Position numbers and translations under genes: made by a program. Source: Raphanus sativus (taxonomy: Eukaryota; Streptophyta; Magnoliopsida; Brassicales; Brassicaceae). Taken from it: a stretch of DNA of 64,000 nt. The stretch spans positions 5,146,001-5,210,000 of the forward strand of contig NC_079514.1 of assembly GCF_000801105.2 (NCBI RefSeq), given 5' to 3'. Positions 23,349 through 34,095 of this stretch are shown one piece after another. Positions within the stretch are counted from its first letter, which is position 1. The number at the start of each line of letters is the position of its first letter. The notes under the pieces are model-generated. The model did no database searches. It was not told the DNA's origin and saw only the letters and a list, made by a program, of their open reading frames with translations.

Positions 23349-24470
23349 TTAACAATATGGGAATCCAAATGTAAAAGCCAAGAAAAACATAATTAGAAGA
23401 AAGGAAAACAAAAAGAGAGTGTCAGTACTCAGTAGACACCAAAAGAGAAAGGCCGATGGAGGAAATAACAGAGCCATGTCTCTACACCCATTACGCTTGA
23501 GTTTCAGCATCCAAACGGCTCTGCAACCAAGAACAGAGCCATGTGCATAATGCTTTGGTATTTTCAGGATCGCTAAATAACATTTATAGATATCTTTCGC
23601 ATACCCTTCCAAGTAGACTGCATAAATTCATTGCATTTTCGTGAGGTACCCTTGACAACTCCTAAATATTCCAGACCAATGCTATCTCGCATACAGACTG
23701 AAACATCAGCTTTGTGAATCTATGCCTAGTGACTTTCCCACATTCTGACAGGAAGCTGAACCATATGAGGGCTCAAAGTAGTCACATCCTCGAACTAAAA
23801 ACATACCCAGGATCAGGATGATCGAGCTTTAATCTCAAATGCAGCTCTCAATCACCAACTCGCTTGTTGTTTCCATTACTGGTCCAGCCATTAGAGAGAA
23901 TCTTTGATTTTCCTTCTCTCCATTCAGGTCCTACCTCCAACTTAAATGCCCCTGCCGCCTTTACCACCAACTCCACAATGTGAAGAACTCTTTTTACCTG
24001 TACAAACCAAACTTCCAAGTGATCATTAGGATTACAGAAGTATCCAGGGATTAGGAGAACTCTTAAATCAGATGGAATTTCAGTTATTGATGTACTATGA
24101 TGGGATTTTCACACCAGAGTCCAAATTACTTAGAAATGAAAAGAAACTGAAATTTCTTTCTTTTTTTTCTTTATATACTATTTTTCCTATTTCTTCTTCC
24201 TTCCTTCTCAAAGTACCTTTACAAACAGCTCAGATGGAAATGAAAGAAGAAAGAAGTGAAAAATAAAAAGATACAAGAAAATAAAACCCTGTGAAGCGAA
24301 AAATATAGGATTGGGGATTGACATTTATCTCTTGAAATGCTCAAACCATAGTGAAAGGTAAGTCTTTTCTGGTCTTGAGAGAGTTGATCCTGCAGTAGGA
24401 TGCTTGACTAATCGTTCCTGTCCAAACCGAGAAGCCTTGCTCGAATGTATAGCTGGATTTCCTTGATAAT
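23349..24470 (-). pseudogene. Unrecognised degenerate gene remnant
   Basis: Base composition rises to a coding-like level. Reading the minus strand gives broken peptide stretches such as LHIVELVVKAAGAFKLEVGP and EWREGKSK, interrupted by stops and frame changes. I do not recognise the source. A splice-like AG before 24000 suggests former exons. It could be a captured fragment rather than an old local gene. Confidence 0.35.
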
Positions 24471-24615
24471 CAGATGTGCTATGTGCTGGCTTGTTTAAAG
24501 AGGTATGTAAAAAAAAAACTGAAATTTCTTAATTATATTTTTGAAAGTAGAAGTACATCAAATATGAGAAACGATTACAAGATTGGTGATACATGCACCA
24601 ACTTTATTTGTTACA

Positions 24616-24650
24616 AATACAAATACAAATACAAATACGAATACGAAAGT
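24616..24650. repeat. (AAATAC)n short tandem repeat
   Basis: Five to six AAATAC/AATACG hexamers. They lie in the 3' flank of the aminotransferase pseudogene, at a site where the intact copy's matching flank (about 10725) has only one unit. Confidence 0.7.
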
Positions 24651-25280
24651 GTTCATGATTTATCTCAAATCAATAGAACACCCATTTATTATCATAGCAT
24701 ATATATAAGATTTAAGCAAAGATACACATTGACCCTTTAGTCGAGCCATTGACGCCTTGTTACTGAATTAAGCTTCACATATAGCGGAATGGCGGTCACA
24801 GAAGCTCTTCAATCTTTCAAAAGGCATCCTCCAAAGTTTGAGTATCCATGTCAACAGAATGCCTCGCCCAGCCCCTCAGACCAAAAGCAATCCCTAAACC
24901 AATCCAAAACAACAATATATGTGTTATGTTAAATGATCACAAATTTTGTTAGATTTCCAACGAAATATTGACCTAAATATATTTACTTTAAATCTCATAA
25001 CATTTCAGATGTGGTTTCCTAAATCCTAACAAACTAAGGTATATATTTTGTCTTCAGTGCTGAGACGAACGTTGATCATAGGTGATGCATGTGATATTGA
25101 GTAATACCTGGTAAAAGGACGAGGTTTCTTCGGTAGCAAGCTTTTCACAGAAGTCTTCATCATCTTTAATGTCCACAAAGCTTGATATTTCAGCTGGGTC
25201 TGCGGGATGATTCAAAAACTTAAGAGATTTTTCAAAGTAAGAAGAAGTTTAAATATTAGGAAAATGTAGTAAGAATATAA

Positions 25281-26897
25281 GACCAACATTAACGGTTAAT
25301 CTAACAAAGTCCTTAGTGTTTAATATCATTAAAATAAATGCAATAAATCAAAAAATTAGTAGGACGTCCTTGGCTAAGATGTTTTTTTCGTTGTCCTTAG
25401 TGATACGTGTCGTCTTCTCCTGCTTCTCTTTCTCTTTCTCTCGACAGGAATCAGGCAGAGTGCGAAGCTTCTTCGTCTCCTTTCTTCTCCGTTCCACGCT
25501 CGATTATAACTAAGGTTCGTTATCTCTCTACGCCTTTCTCTGTGATTAGGCGCAACATTTACGGATTATCGCTGCTTTGTTTCCCCGGATCTCCGCCGAT
25601 TGAAGAATCGCTTAGCTCGATGATAGTTTCGTTTTCGATCTGTTCTACTATGATTGATGTCGTTGTAATCACTTCTTTGGAATTTACATGAGAATCCGAC
25701 GGCTGATTGATTTGATTGATTACGTTTTGATCATGCAACTGTTGTTCGTTGTGTGTGTGTGAACCTTGATTGATCGATTTTCTAGAAATGCAGGGAGTGA
25801 GTGATCATTGGACTGTTTGGTTAGGTTTTTGAATCAAATCCGACGCAAATGTCGACTTCTAATCACCGTGAACGGCGACGCCAAGACTGCTGCTGATAAT
25901 ACATCGGACGATTTTGATGACATTGATTTCTCGCAAGCTGCTGCTAGAGAAGCCAAGACCGTTGAATTCGAAGACTGAGATCACTTGAAGAAAGGTCTCT
26001 TACTGAAATGTCCACCTCACCACCACCACAGCTTCGATACAACGCGGATAATGCTGCTTCTCGAGTCGTCCAAGATTGTGGTTCTTTCACCTAGCGTTGG
26101 ATTCAATACCCTCGGTCACTGGCGGATTCGAGTCTCATCCGATGGTGGGGAGAGGCCTGGGACGCTTTGAGAAGGTCTATGGGTTACTTCCGTGGACAGC
26201 CTGTTGGGACAATCGCTGCGGTGGATAACTCTGAGGAAAAGGCTCAACTTGATCAGTGTGGGTTTCTGACTAAATAAAACACAGAGGAGTACTCTCACAC
26301 TGCTGTCAACAAGTTCAACGTGATCCCGGACTCTCTTCCAGAATGGTTTTCGACTTCATGCCGCCTCAGGGAGGGTTCTTCATCGGCAATGTTAGCCCAG
26401 CGAATGGAATTTCCGTTGGTTTGCTTTGGCAATTGTATAGCGATTACTGTCTTCCTTGGCTACTCCTGAGCAGTCGACCGCATTTGGATCTCATAGAAGC
26501 TCGCTGGAGGCTGGTCGGAGAAATGCCGCTCAAAGTTTGCTACCCTGCAATAGAATAGCCATGAATGGAAGATAGTGACTGGATGTGACCCCAAAAACAC
26601 TCGATGGAGCTACCACAATGGAGGGTCCTGGCCAGGTAAAAAATTTACTAACTCTCCTTCTTCACATTGCTTCTGGTTACAAAAGCTGACATGACTTCTT
26701 GTACAGTGTTGCTTTGGCTTCCTCGTGTACACTTCACTTTTCTTCTTCTTCGTCTCCTTGTTTCTCTTTCCACTTCACTTTTGTCCCACCCCATAATCAT
26801 AATTTATGATAAGTCCTAAGCTATGTCCTTAAACTACAAAAAAATATTAAAATATCCTAAGGACAATAATACTTGTTCTCACTGGATAATGTTGCTC
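25281..26897. mobile_element. PIF/Harbinger-like TIR element carrying a neutral invertase fragment
   Basis: A 1617-bp unit flanked by TAA on both sides (25278-25280 and 26898-26900). Left end GACCAACATTA; right end reversed GAGCAACATTA. Both ends carry GTCCTTAG motifs just inside, as does the element at 6470-9955, so the two look related. No transposase. It interrupts the second aminotransferase copy and contains part of an alkaline/neutral invertase gene with an intron. Confidence 0.7.
25850..26720 (+). pseudogene. Alkaline/neutral invertase fragments, captured
   Basis: Pieces of a cytosolic-type neutral invertase (CINV family, sucrose hydrolysis, GH100). In order: an N-terminal segment with DDFDDIDFSQ and SLEERSLTEMSTS; then [20 protein letters not shown] and [12 protein letters not shown]; then, after an internal deletion, [27 protein letters not shown]-like sequence, [19 protein letters not shown] and [18 protein letters not shown] genuine intron follows (donor 26636, acceptor before TGTTGCTTTGGCTT at 26707), after which homology is lost. 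Several frameshifts, stops and a large missing middle make it nonfunctional. Confidence 0.85.
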
Positions 26898-28433
26898 TAA
26901 TACCCATAGGAAGGTGCATGCTTCAGTTTTAAATAGCATTTGAGGGAGGTATGTCCTTGAGCTTAGAATAAGCCAAATCCGCTTTATCTTTCAGAAGTTC
27001 TGCCTCCTGGGAAGAACTCTACAGGAGTATCCTCAAGATGGGTAGGAATACGCCGCCTACGTGATAAAATCGAAAAAATACCAAATATAAACAAATTACA
27101 TTGTAATAGTGAAAAGTCTCTTATGTTGTGTTAGTATATCTATATATGGTTACAAGAAGTGTCCAAACTAGAAGTCATATACCTGGATAACAGTTGGTGG
27201 TTTAGAATTTATCAAGAAATTGTTTTAGCAGCAATCTAAGACCTGTCCATATTAACAAGATTAGGGCAAGAAAATTAATAACATTTTAACTCTTAATATC
27301 ATACATACTATATAGTAATAATACATATCACGGTATATTCTTAAAGAGTGATCAAACAGAAGGGACCCGACCTTGGTGCATTTAAAGACACCATCTAGAT
27401 CGTGCAGGGCGACCCAGCCAGTTCGCCATCCGGGGACAGTCCATCCCTTCGATATAGACCCAAGTGTCATCACGGGTACGATTGTCGAGAATTTCGCCAT
27501 GGGAACAAAGGGATTACTCCCAAAACGGTCCATCGAAAAACGTTCGTCAGAAACCACCATTATCCCGAGTTCCCGAGCCAACAAAGCGATCTAAGCATTG
27601 ACATAGGCCACAATCAAAAGACTATAGATCATATAACAATGTGAATACTGCTAAGTAGACTATATGTAAAATATACCTGCTTGAGATGAGCTTCAGAGTA
27701 GATGTTCCCATTGGGATTGTGAGGGTGATTATAAATATCGCGAACGTGTTCTCATCCACTTGCTTTCGGACGCTTTCAAAGTTGATCTCATAATTCTTTT
27801 CTGGGAGGAATTCGTATCTGCGGACCTCAAGTTTCTTGTAGATGGAGCGAACTAAGTCCCATGGGAAGCCCGGGCTCGGAAGCAGGACGTTGGCTTTTGG
27901 TTTAGCCAAGATGTCAACCGCAAGCTCGATGGCTTGTTTGCACCCAACGGTCATAAACACATCTTCTGGTGCCAGTTTCTTCGGAATATCATCACGGTTT
28001 AGGTACTCTGCTACGGCACTGGGAATAGCAAAAAAATGACATTTTTTGTCAAAAAAAATTTTTGTTTTAAAAATGCTAAACGATACATCTATAGTTCAAT
28101 GTATATTTACCATTTGCCGCGGGAAGGCCTATACCGGGAGCATAAGCGTTTCCAGTACCGCAAAGGACGGCTTTAACAACAGCCTTTTCAGCGGTATGGC
28201 AAGTCTCAGCGGTTTCACCTCGAGGAGGCAAAATGGGCTTCCTTGAGGATCGCACATTGCAAAGAGTTTAGAGGTGTAAGTGCTTAGGGAAGCAGCTGAG
28301 GCTTCCTTGGCTGCCTCGCTGCCGCTGAACTTCCAGCCAATGCAACTGTTGTTTGCCATATTTCTTGCGTTTAGTGTCTTTTTTTCTGGATTAGATTGTT
28401 GTTTGTGGTGATTTCTCTCATCGCTAGGAGGGA

Positions 28434-28443
28434 GTTTATATAG
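28434..28443 (-). promoter_or_regulatory. TATA box of the aminotransferase pseudogene
   Basis: CTATATAAAC, identical to the box of the intact copy and about 75 bp before the old start codon. Confidence 0.5.
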
Positions 28444-28864
28444 TAAAAGTTTCCACATATTTCACATTTTTTATTAACATTATTAATGTGCTGACTATTC
28501 AAATGAATATAGAGAATGAGTAAATAGTAAAATCACATATATCGAGTCTCTACGCGTTAGAACGTGGGGATTCTCCGATCAATTAATATGATTACGAATA
28601 TTATTATTATAAATATTTTGAAGAACGGATATTAACTGCAGGAGATAGAACTGGTATTCCGTCTATCAGAAAAAAACCATTAGGGTTCATAGGTTTATGT
28701 GTTCTGCTGATTAACATATAGACTTATGAATAGAAACATAATTCAATTTCCAATCTTCATCAATAATAATTAGTAAATTTAATCCATCTTTCAGCAGTAA
28801 GGATTTAATCGATCAAAAATTTGAACATTTCTTTTCTCTTCAAGAATGTACTTGTGACATTCGT

Positions 28865-29090
28865 TTATAGTGTTTGAGAAGTTATGAACTTAAAGAACAA
28901 AATAAGTTCATCAGCTTGATTCGAACCAACGAACCGGTATTTTCCTTTCCCACAGCCACGGAGAGAGTCTATACGATTCCAAATAATTTTATCAACAACT
29001 TGATTAATCTCGTTGAGATCTTGAGAAGGTTCCCATGTCTTCTGCCATTTCTTTCCTTCCAAATGGCATGAATCACTGCTTGAAACACAT
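28865..29090 (-). mobile_element. LINE C-terminal remnant
   Basis: Minus-strand peptide FQAVIHAIWKERNGRRHG followed by a Leu/Ile-rich tail resembles the C-terminal end of plant LINE reverse transcriptase proteins (IWRERNxRRHG pattern). It is short and frameshifted; no ends were located. Confidence 0.5.
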
Positions 29091-30506
29091 ACCTAACGAG
29101 GAGTGTGGTTGTTTTATCTCAAATTTATCTTTCCGCCAAAGCTAACACATCACAGCAGTTGTTTGTGTATTGAATATGCAAGCCGTTTCTGTTAAATCCT
29201 CCAAATTTCTTTGGAGTAAGGGCATTTGAAAAACAAAGGGTCTCTGGATTCTAAAGGAGCAGAGCAAAGAAACCAGCGTATGTAGTCGTCTAGCGAAGAA
29301 TAAATTTGCAAAGAAAAAAAATTGCAAAAGAAATTCTTCTTTTTTTAAAATTACCATTTTTCATTTGTGCGTGTAGAACCATTCTACGTTATCGGTTTAC
29401 CTTGTAAGACAATGAATTTCCACATTATTTATGAATTTAAAGTTTCACGTTGGTTATTATAGTGGATACACAGGACAAAACAAAAAAAATTCTGGAACCT
29501 CGACTTATTTTGAACGTGGGTTTCCTTGATTACAAAGTTACAAATATTATATTTTCAACGCGAATTAATTGGATCTTGATTATTTGAACTCGTGAATATG
29601 GACCAGATCCTACACTGGATCTTAGGTTATTCATTTGCAATGCCAATCAAATAAATCGCGCAAATTCTAATAAATCTAGTAAACATGACATTTTATTAGT
29701 AGTCAAAATTTGCTTTCTTATCTACCATAAGTAAATTATGTGGTTGATCTGAGTCAGGCCTCATATCTGTGTGCGGACATGATCTAATGAGCTACTTGTT
29801 TTGGAGAAACCAAATTATTTTCACTCAGTGGATGTAATTAAGAAGAAGCATAAACTGCCATACGTCTGTTTGTCTTGTTTTGGAGCAAGGCGTACCGCGT
29901 ACTAGAAGAGGAAGAGAAAAATTGTCACCTTTTTTGTTTGTTGTGGTATGAATGAATGCAAAGTAAACGTGTTTGTTTTCACTATATTGTAAAAATATTG
30001 CAACTTAAACGGGCTAAAAAATAAAGAAGCTAATCAAAAAAAAAACTAATGCAGTTGATAAGGTCAAATAGATCTACTGAAGCATGTTCATTGCATTGAG
30101 AGTGAGAAGCTCCTTTTTTTAGGGATTTTTTCGATTACTATATTCCAAAATTAATCTACTTTACAATTTTTACGCCAAGTTACATTAATGTGCAAGTGTA
30201 ACATCTACTTCAACTTAATTAACATAGTACCAGTTGGAGCCTAATTAACATATTTGCTTGTAGGAGCTGTTCTAATCACTCGTGGCTTCATGTGGCTTTT
30301 TCTTAATAAGTTCAGAGGTTCTTGGTTCCCTGGGTATCTCGACGAGTACAACATGAGCATATATATATATATTTTAAAAAGAAAACATGAAGAGCATATA
30401 CAGCTACAGTACAAAGTCCTTTTATCCTTGTTTGTATTATCATCGGCAAACGGTCTCTACACTTTCGTTATGATTCTCTGCGTCAGTAGCAGTGCGTTGA
30501 ACATTA
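29091..30506. other. AT-rich intergenic DNA up to the assembly gap
   Basis: No gene recognised. A short stretch at 30254-30350 after an AG site reads GAVLITRGFMWLFLNKFRGS and could be an isolated exon, but I cannot place it in any family. Confidence 0.5.
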
Positions 30507-30606
30507 NNNNNNNNNNNNNNNNNNNNNNNNNNNNNNNNNNNNNNNNNNNNNNNNNNNNNNNNNNNNNNNNNNNNNNNNNNNNNNNNNNNNNNNNNNNNNN
30601 NNNNNN
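30507..30606. other. Assembly gap (100 N)
   Basis: Exactly 100 N, the usual placeholder for a gap of unknown size. The right flank begins inside a tRNA-Leu gene. Confidence 0.99.
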
Positions 30607-30636
30607 AGGGCGTGGGTTCAAATCCCACTTCTGACA
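30607..30636 (+). tRNA. tRNA-Leu (CAA), 3' end only, cut by the gap
   Basis: The T-arm, acceptor 3' strand and discriminator (GGGTTCAAATCCC, TTCTGACA) are identical to those of the complete tRNA at 4416-4499. The 5' 54 nt are missing into the N run. Confidence 0.9.
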
Positions 30637-31052
30637 ATTCCTTTCTTGTTTTTATATCTTAATTTTTTAGTCAATCATTTGTGTTTTTACTTATGGTATG
30701 ATCACTGATTTTGCAACCAAATGCTCGCCGTCCTTCTTACACTTATTTGTTTTTTTATATTTAACATTGGTGAACAGCTCTAAGGATAAATCAAACTGCA
30801 AGTATAATTTCCCATGAGACAAACCTGCAAATGGCTTTTTTTATAATCCAATAATGTGGGGATAAAAGAAGATCTTGCAAAATGGGGGAAATAAACAACA
30901 TTATTGTAACAAAACCAACAAAGCTAAGTTACAGTAAAGAGGGAAGAAGCAAAGCAAACAAAAGATACATCAAAAGATCTCTCGTCAGAGAGAAACATAT
31001 TGAGAAAGAGACTTGTTGTGGTTATTATCACCGTCTCCAACGTTCATTCGTT

Positions 31053-33480
31053 TTACATGTTGACTCTGCGTCGGTTAGTCACCAGTTCTGGATTTCCCTT
31101 CTTCATCATCGCTACGAACTCTTCGTAGTTTATTTTCCCGTCCTGTGAGATTTTCCATTTTACACAAGAGAAATGGTGTTTTAACAAGACTTATAATATA
31201 TAAATGAGAAACCAAACATAAAAATAGTAATGTGTGTATATAACAACGTACACGATCGGTGTCAACTTCAGCAATGATCTCTTTGATGGATTTGTCATCA
31301 CCCATGTTGTATTTCTTCATGGCCTGCTCTAGTTCTTCCATTGTTATGTAACTAAAAATAACACAAAATCAAAAGTGTGAGAGACTTTGTAACTTGTTAC
31401 TAAAGAGAGATAGACTAATGTTTTGTTTTTTGATTACCCGCTGTTATCCTTGTCGAAGTACTGGAAAGCAGTGTACAAGTGATCCTCACGTTCGATTCTG
31501 TTCATATGCATTGTCGCTGATATAAACTCCAAGTAGTCAATCGATCCATCTCCATCCATATCAGCCTATACCAAAAAAATAATAACAATAAAGCCTTTTG
31601 GTTGATGCGAGGGGGAGAGAAAACAACCAAAAGACTTACTGCTTCCATCAACTGTTTGATTTCAGCCTCAGAGATCTTATTGCCAAGCTTTGGGAGACCG
31701 GTTCTCAACTCCTCCAAGGTGACTATTCCGTTTTTATCGACGTCTAGAGCTTTGAACATCTCTTTCAGACCAATGATTTCTTCTTCAGATAGGTTCTCTG
31801 CTATGACCTGAAACAGTAGAGAGAGATTGGCTTTAATAAAAAAAAAAAGAAGGCTAATGGCAATTGGTTTCACTTAGTGTTCTTTGTTTATTACCTTCAG
31901 TGCCATCTTCTTTAGTTTGTTCATCGCTCTGAACTGTTTCATCCTGGACAACACAGCATTGTCAAGCGGTTTGTCTGACGCCTCTCCGTCTTCTTTAATC
32001 CACGGATGGTCTGCGTTTCGAATTTAAAAAAAAAAGTGCTAAGTAACAGTGTTTAATAATCAAAACATGTTTTACCAAATGTTTCCTTACTTAGCACTTC
32101 ACTAGCTGTAAGCCGGTCTTTAGGGTCATACTTCAACATTTTCCTCACAAGATCTTTGGCACCACTAGACACAGACGGCCACGGATCAGCTGAAAAATCA
32201 AGCTCTCCTTTTAGAATAGCATCAAAGATCCCTGTCTCATTTTCTGCACAACAGAACAAAGAATAGTAACTAACCACATTCATGGTCCAGTATTTTAAAC
32301 CGTGATCAAGACATTAGTAGTACCTCCCCAAAAAGGTGGGACACCGCTGATAAGGATATAAAGAATCACACCAGCACTCCAGATATCAGCCTCTGGTCCA
32401 TAGTTCCGTTTCAAAACCTCCGGAGCAACATAGTACGCGCTTCCAACAAGATCCTTAAACTTATCTCCCGGTTTAAAGAAGACGGATAGACCAAAGTCCG
32501 TAGCTTTCAACGGAGAGCTCTCGTCTTTGCTCAAAAAGAGAAAGTTCTCAGGCTTCAAATCACGGTGCATCACACCCATAGAGTGACAGCTATGCACAAC
32601 CATCACCATCTGCCTACACAAATCCGCAGCTGCTCTCTCCGAGTAATGCCCTTTCGCTATGATCCTATCGAAAAGCTCCCCTCCTTCGCACAGCTCCATT
32701 ACCAGATTCACCGAGTGTCTGTCCTCGTAAGCTCCCTTCAAGTCCACTATGTTCCTACACCAAACTCAAAACACACACTAATCTTAACATATATATATAT
32801 ATATTAGTGTTGTTCGTTTGGCAAAGGCAGCTTTTTACGGCTGCGGTTGCGGCTGCATCTACATCATGTTCACTAAAAGCTAATTTTTATTAGCGTTCAA
32901 AATTGATTGACGCTAGATGCAGCGTTCTGTTGCGGTTCTGCGGCAACAGAATAGCTGCATCTGCCAAACAAACAAGAATATAGCCGCAGCCGTAGATAAC
33001 TGCGTCAGCCAAACGAACAGCACTATTCTTATTAGACTCATTACTATTTTTGGGATCTTGACTTTACCGGTGACCACTGAGATGGTGCATAATCTGGACT
33101 TCACGGCGGACATCTTCGATGTCGTCGCGGTGGACGAGGCGGCGCGTGGGGATGGACTTGCAGGCGAAGAGTTTTTTGGTCTCTTTGTGAGTGACGAGGT
33201 AAGTGACTCCGAACTGGCCACGGCCTAGCTCGCGACCGAACTCGTACGTTCCCCTGACGTTCTCCATCGGTCGTCCTAAGATCCGGCCGTTCTGCTGAGG
33301 GGATGCGGCGGAGCGGGATCCGCCGCCGGTTGAGGAAGATCCGACGGGTGTGGAACCGGAGCCGGAAGATCCGCGGCGTTCTCCGGATGGTTGGACATGG
33401 TGGACGACGTTGCCGGAGGAGGAAGAGGAGGACGGTGGTGGCGAACCGGAGGATTTGGACTTGCTGTGTCTGTGTCCCAT
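31053..33480 (-). CDS. CPK3: Calcium-dependent protein kinase CPK3, right copy (intact)
   Basis: Eight exons, the mirror of the left copy: exon 1 is 33068-33480 (413 nt, one base more than the left copy) and exon 2 is 32324-32754. The total of 1599 nt gives 532 aa, close to the 529 aa of Arabidopsis CPK3. Order of domains: variable Ser/Gly-rich N-terminus with myristoylatable MGHRHSK, kinase domain ([45 protein letters not shown]), autoinhibitory junction ([17 protein letters not shown]) and four EF-hands (for example [12 protein letters not shown] and [13 protein letters not shown]). CPK3 acts in guard-cell ABA and ion-channel signalling and in herbivory responses in Arabidopsis. Intron 1 holds a MITE. 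Confidence 0.95.
32805..33025. mobile_element. hAT-like MITE in CPK3 intron 1 (right copy)
   Basis: 221 bp with ends TAGTGTTGTTCGTTTGGC and GCCAAACGAACAGCACTA. It is orthologous to the insertion at 2039-2247 but 12 bp longer and with several substitutions. Confidence 0.7.
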
Positions 33481-33586
33481 TGTAGAACGAACGAACTTTC
33501 TCTCTGAGTCAATAAAGTCAACTGAGAGATAAAAAGATCTGAAGGTCATTTTATGTCCGAAGATGGAACACGGGAGGATGGAGATT

Positions 33587-33593
33587 ACGTGGC
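33587..33593 (-). promoter_or_regulatory. ACGT-core element upstream of CPK3 (right copy)
   Basis: GCCACGTAA on the minus strand about 107 bp before the start codon, the counterpart of 1474-1480. Confidence 0.3.
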
Positions 33594-34095
33594 GTTTTTT
33601 TACTGGCGTATAGCTGGAGCAATTAAACCGCGTATTTTTGGAAAAAACAAAAGATATTATAAAACGACTAGTGTAATTGTTTTTCCAAATAAACTATAAA
33701 CCAATGAATGAATGAGAAAAGTGTGAGATATTTATATTTATGTATTATCCTTAAATGAGACGACCAATTCAATCTTTTGCATTTTGAGATTGAAATTAAA
33801 ATTAAAATAAAAATTACTACTGGGATTTAATCACTGTAGTTTACAAATAATTGATACTGTTACGTGTGTTAACTATTTATAAAAGCCAAAAGAAAAAGCC
33901 TCTGTGTTGGCTAGAAGGTTTTACTTGGTCAACAATATGAACAAAGACGTGAAATCCCAAAATAACAGTCCTTATTAACAGAAGAGAAGATTCAAAAGTT
34001 TCAGCTTATATATGACAATAGCTTTTTCGGATCCTGAAGGAACAGCTTTACTCTGTGTACTCTCAGAACAGCTTCATCAAGAGAGAGAAAGATCT

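Larger units (their letters stand above)
24775..28359 (-). pseudogene. CORI3-like aminotransferase, second copy, disrupted
   Basis: The same exon series as the gene at 10875-13033, with start codon at 28357-28359 (MANNSCIGWKFSG). Exon 1 shifts frame after AMCDPQG. Exon 2 (about 27680-28021) keeps FMTVGCKQAIELAVDILAKP but loses one base at the NPHNPNG motif, reading TLTIPMG instead. Exon 3 keeps SISKGW and GWRTGW but has compensating shifts at SDERFSMDRFG, replacing the usual SDEVFRWTVFG. Exons for the C-terminal part are degraded, and a 1617-bp TIR element (25281-26897) sits between them. Exon 7 remains near 24775-24893 (HSVDMDTQTLEDAF). The promoter TATA and the 3' flank are also duplicated, showing an old tandem duplication of the whole gene. 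Confidence 0.88.

Noticed and set aside
30254..30350. Possible exon with GAVLITRGFMWLFLNKFRGS
   Set aside because: Follows an AG site but has no recognisable family, no partner exons and abuts a gap; listed only as a note in the intergenic entry.
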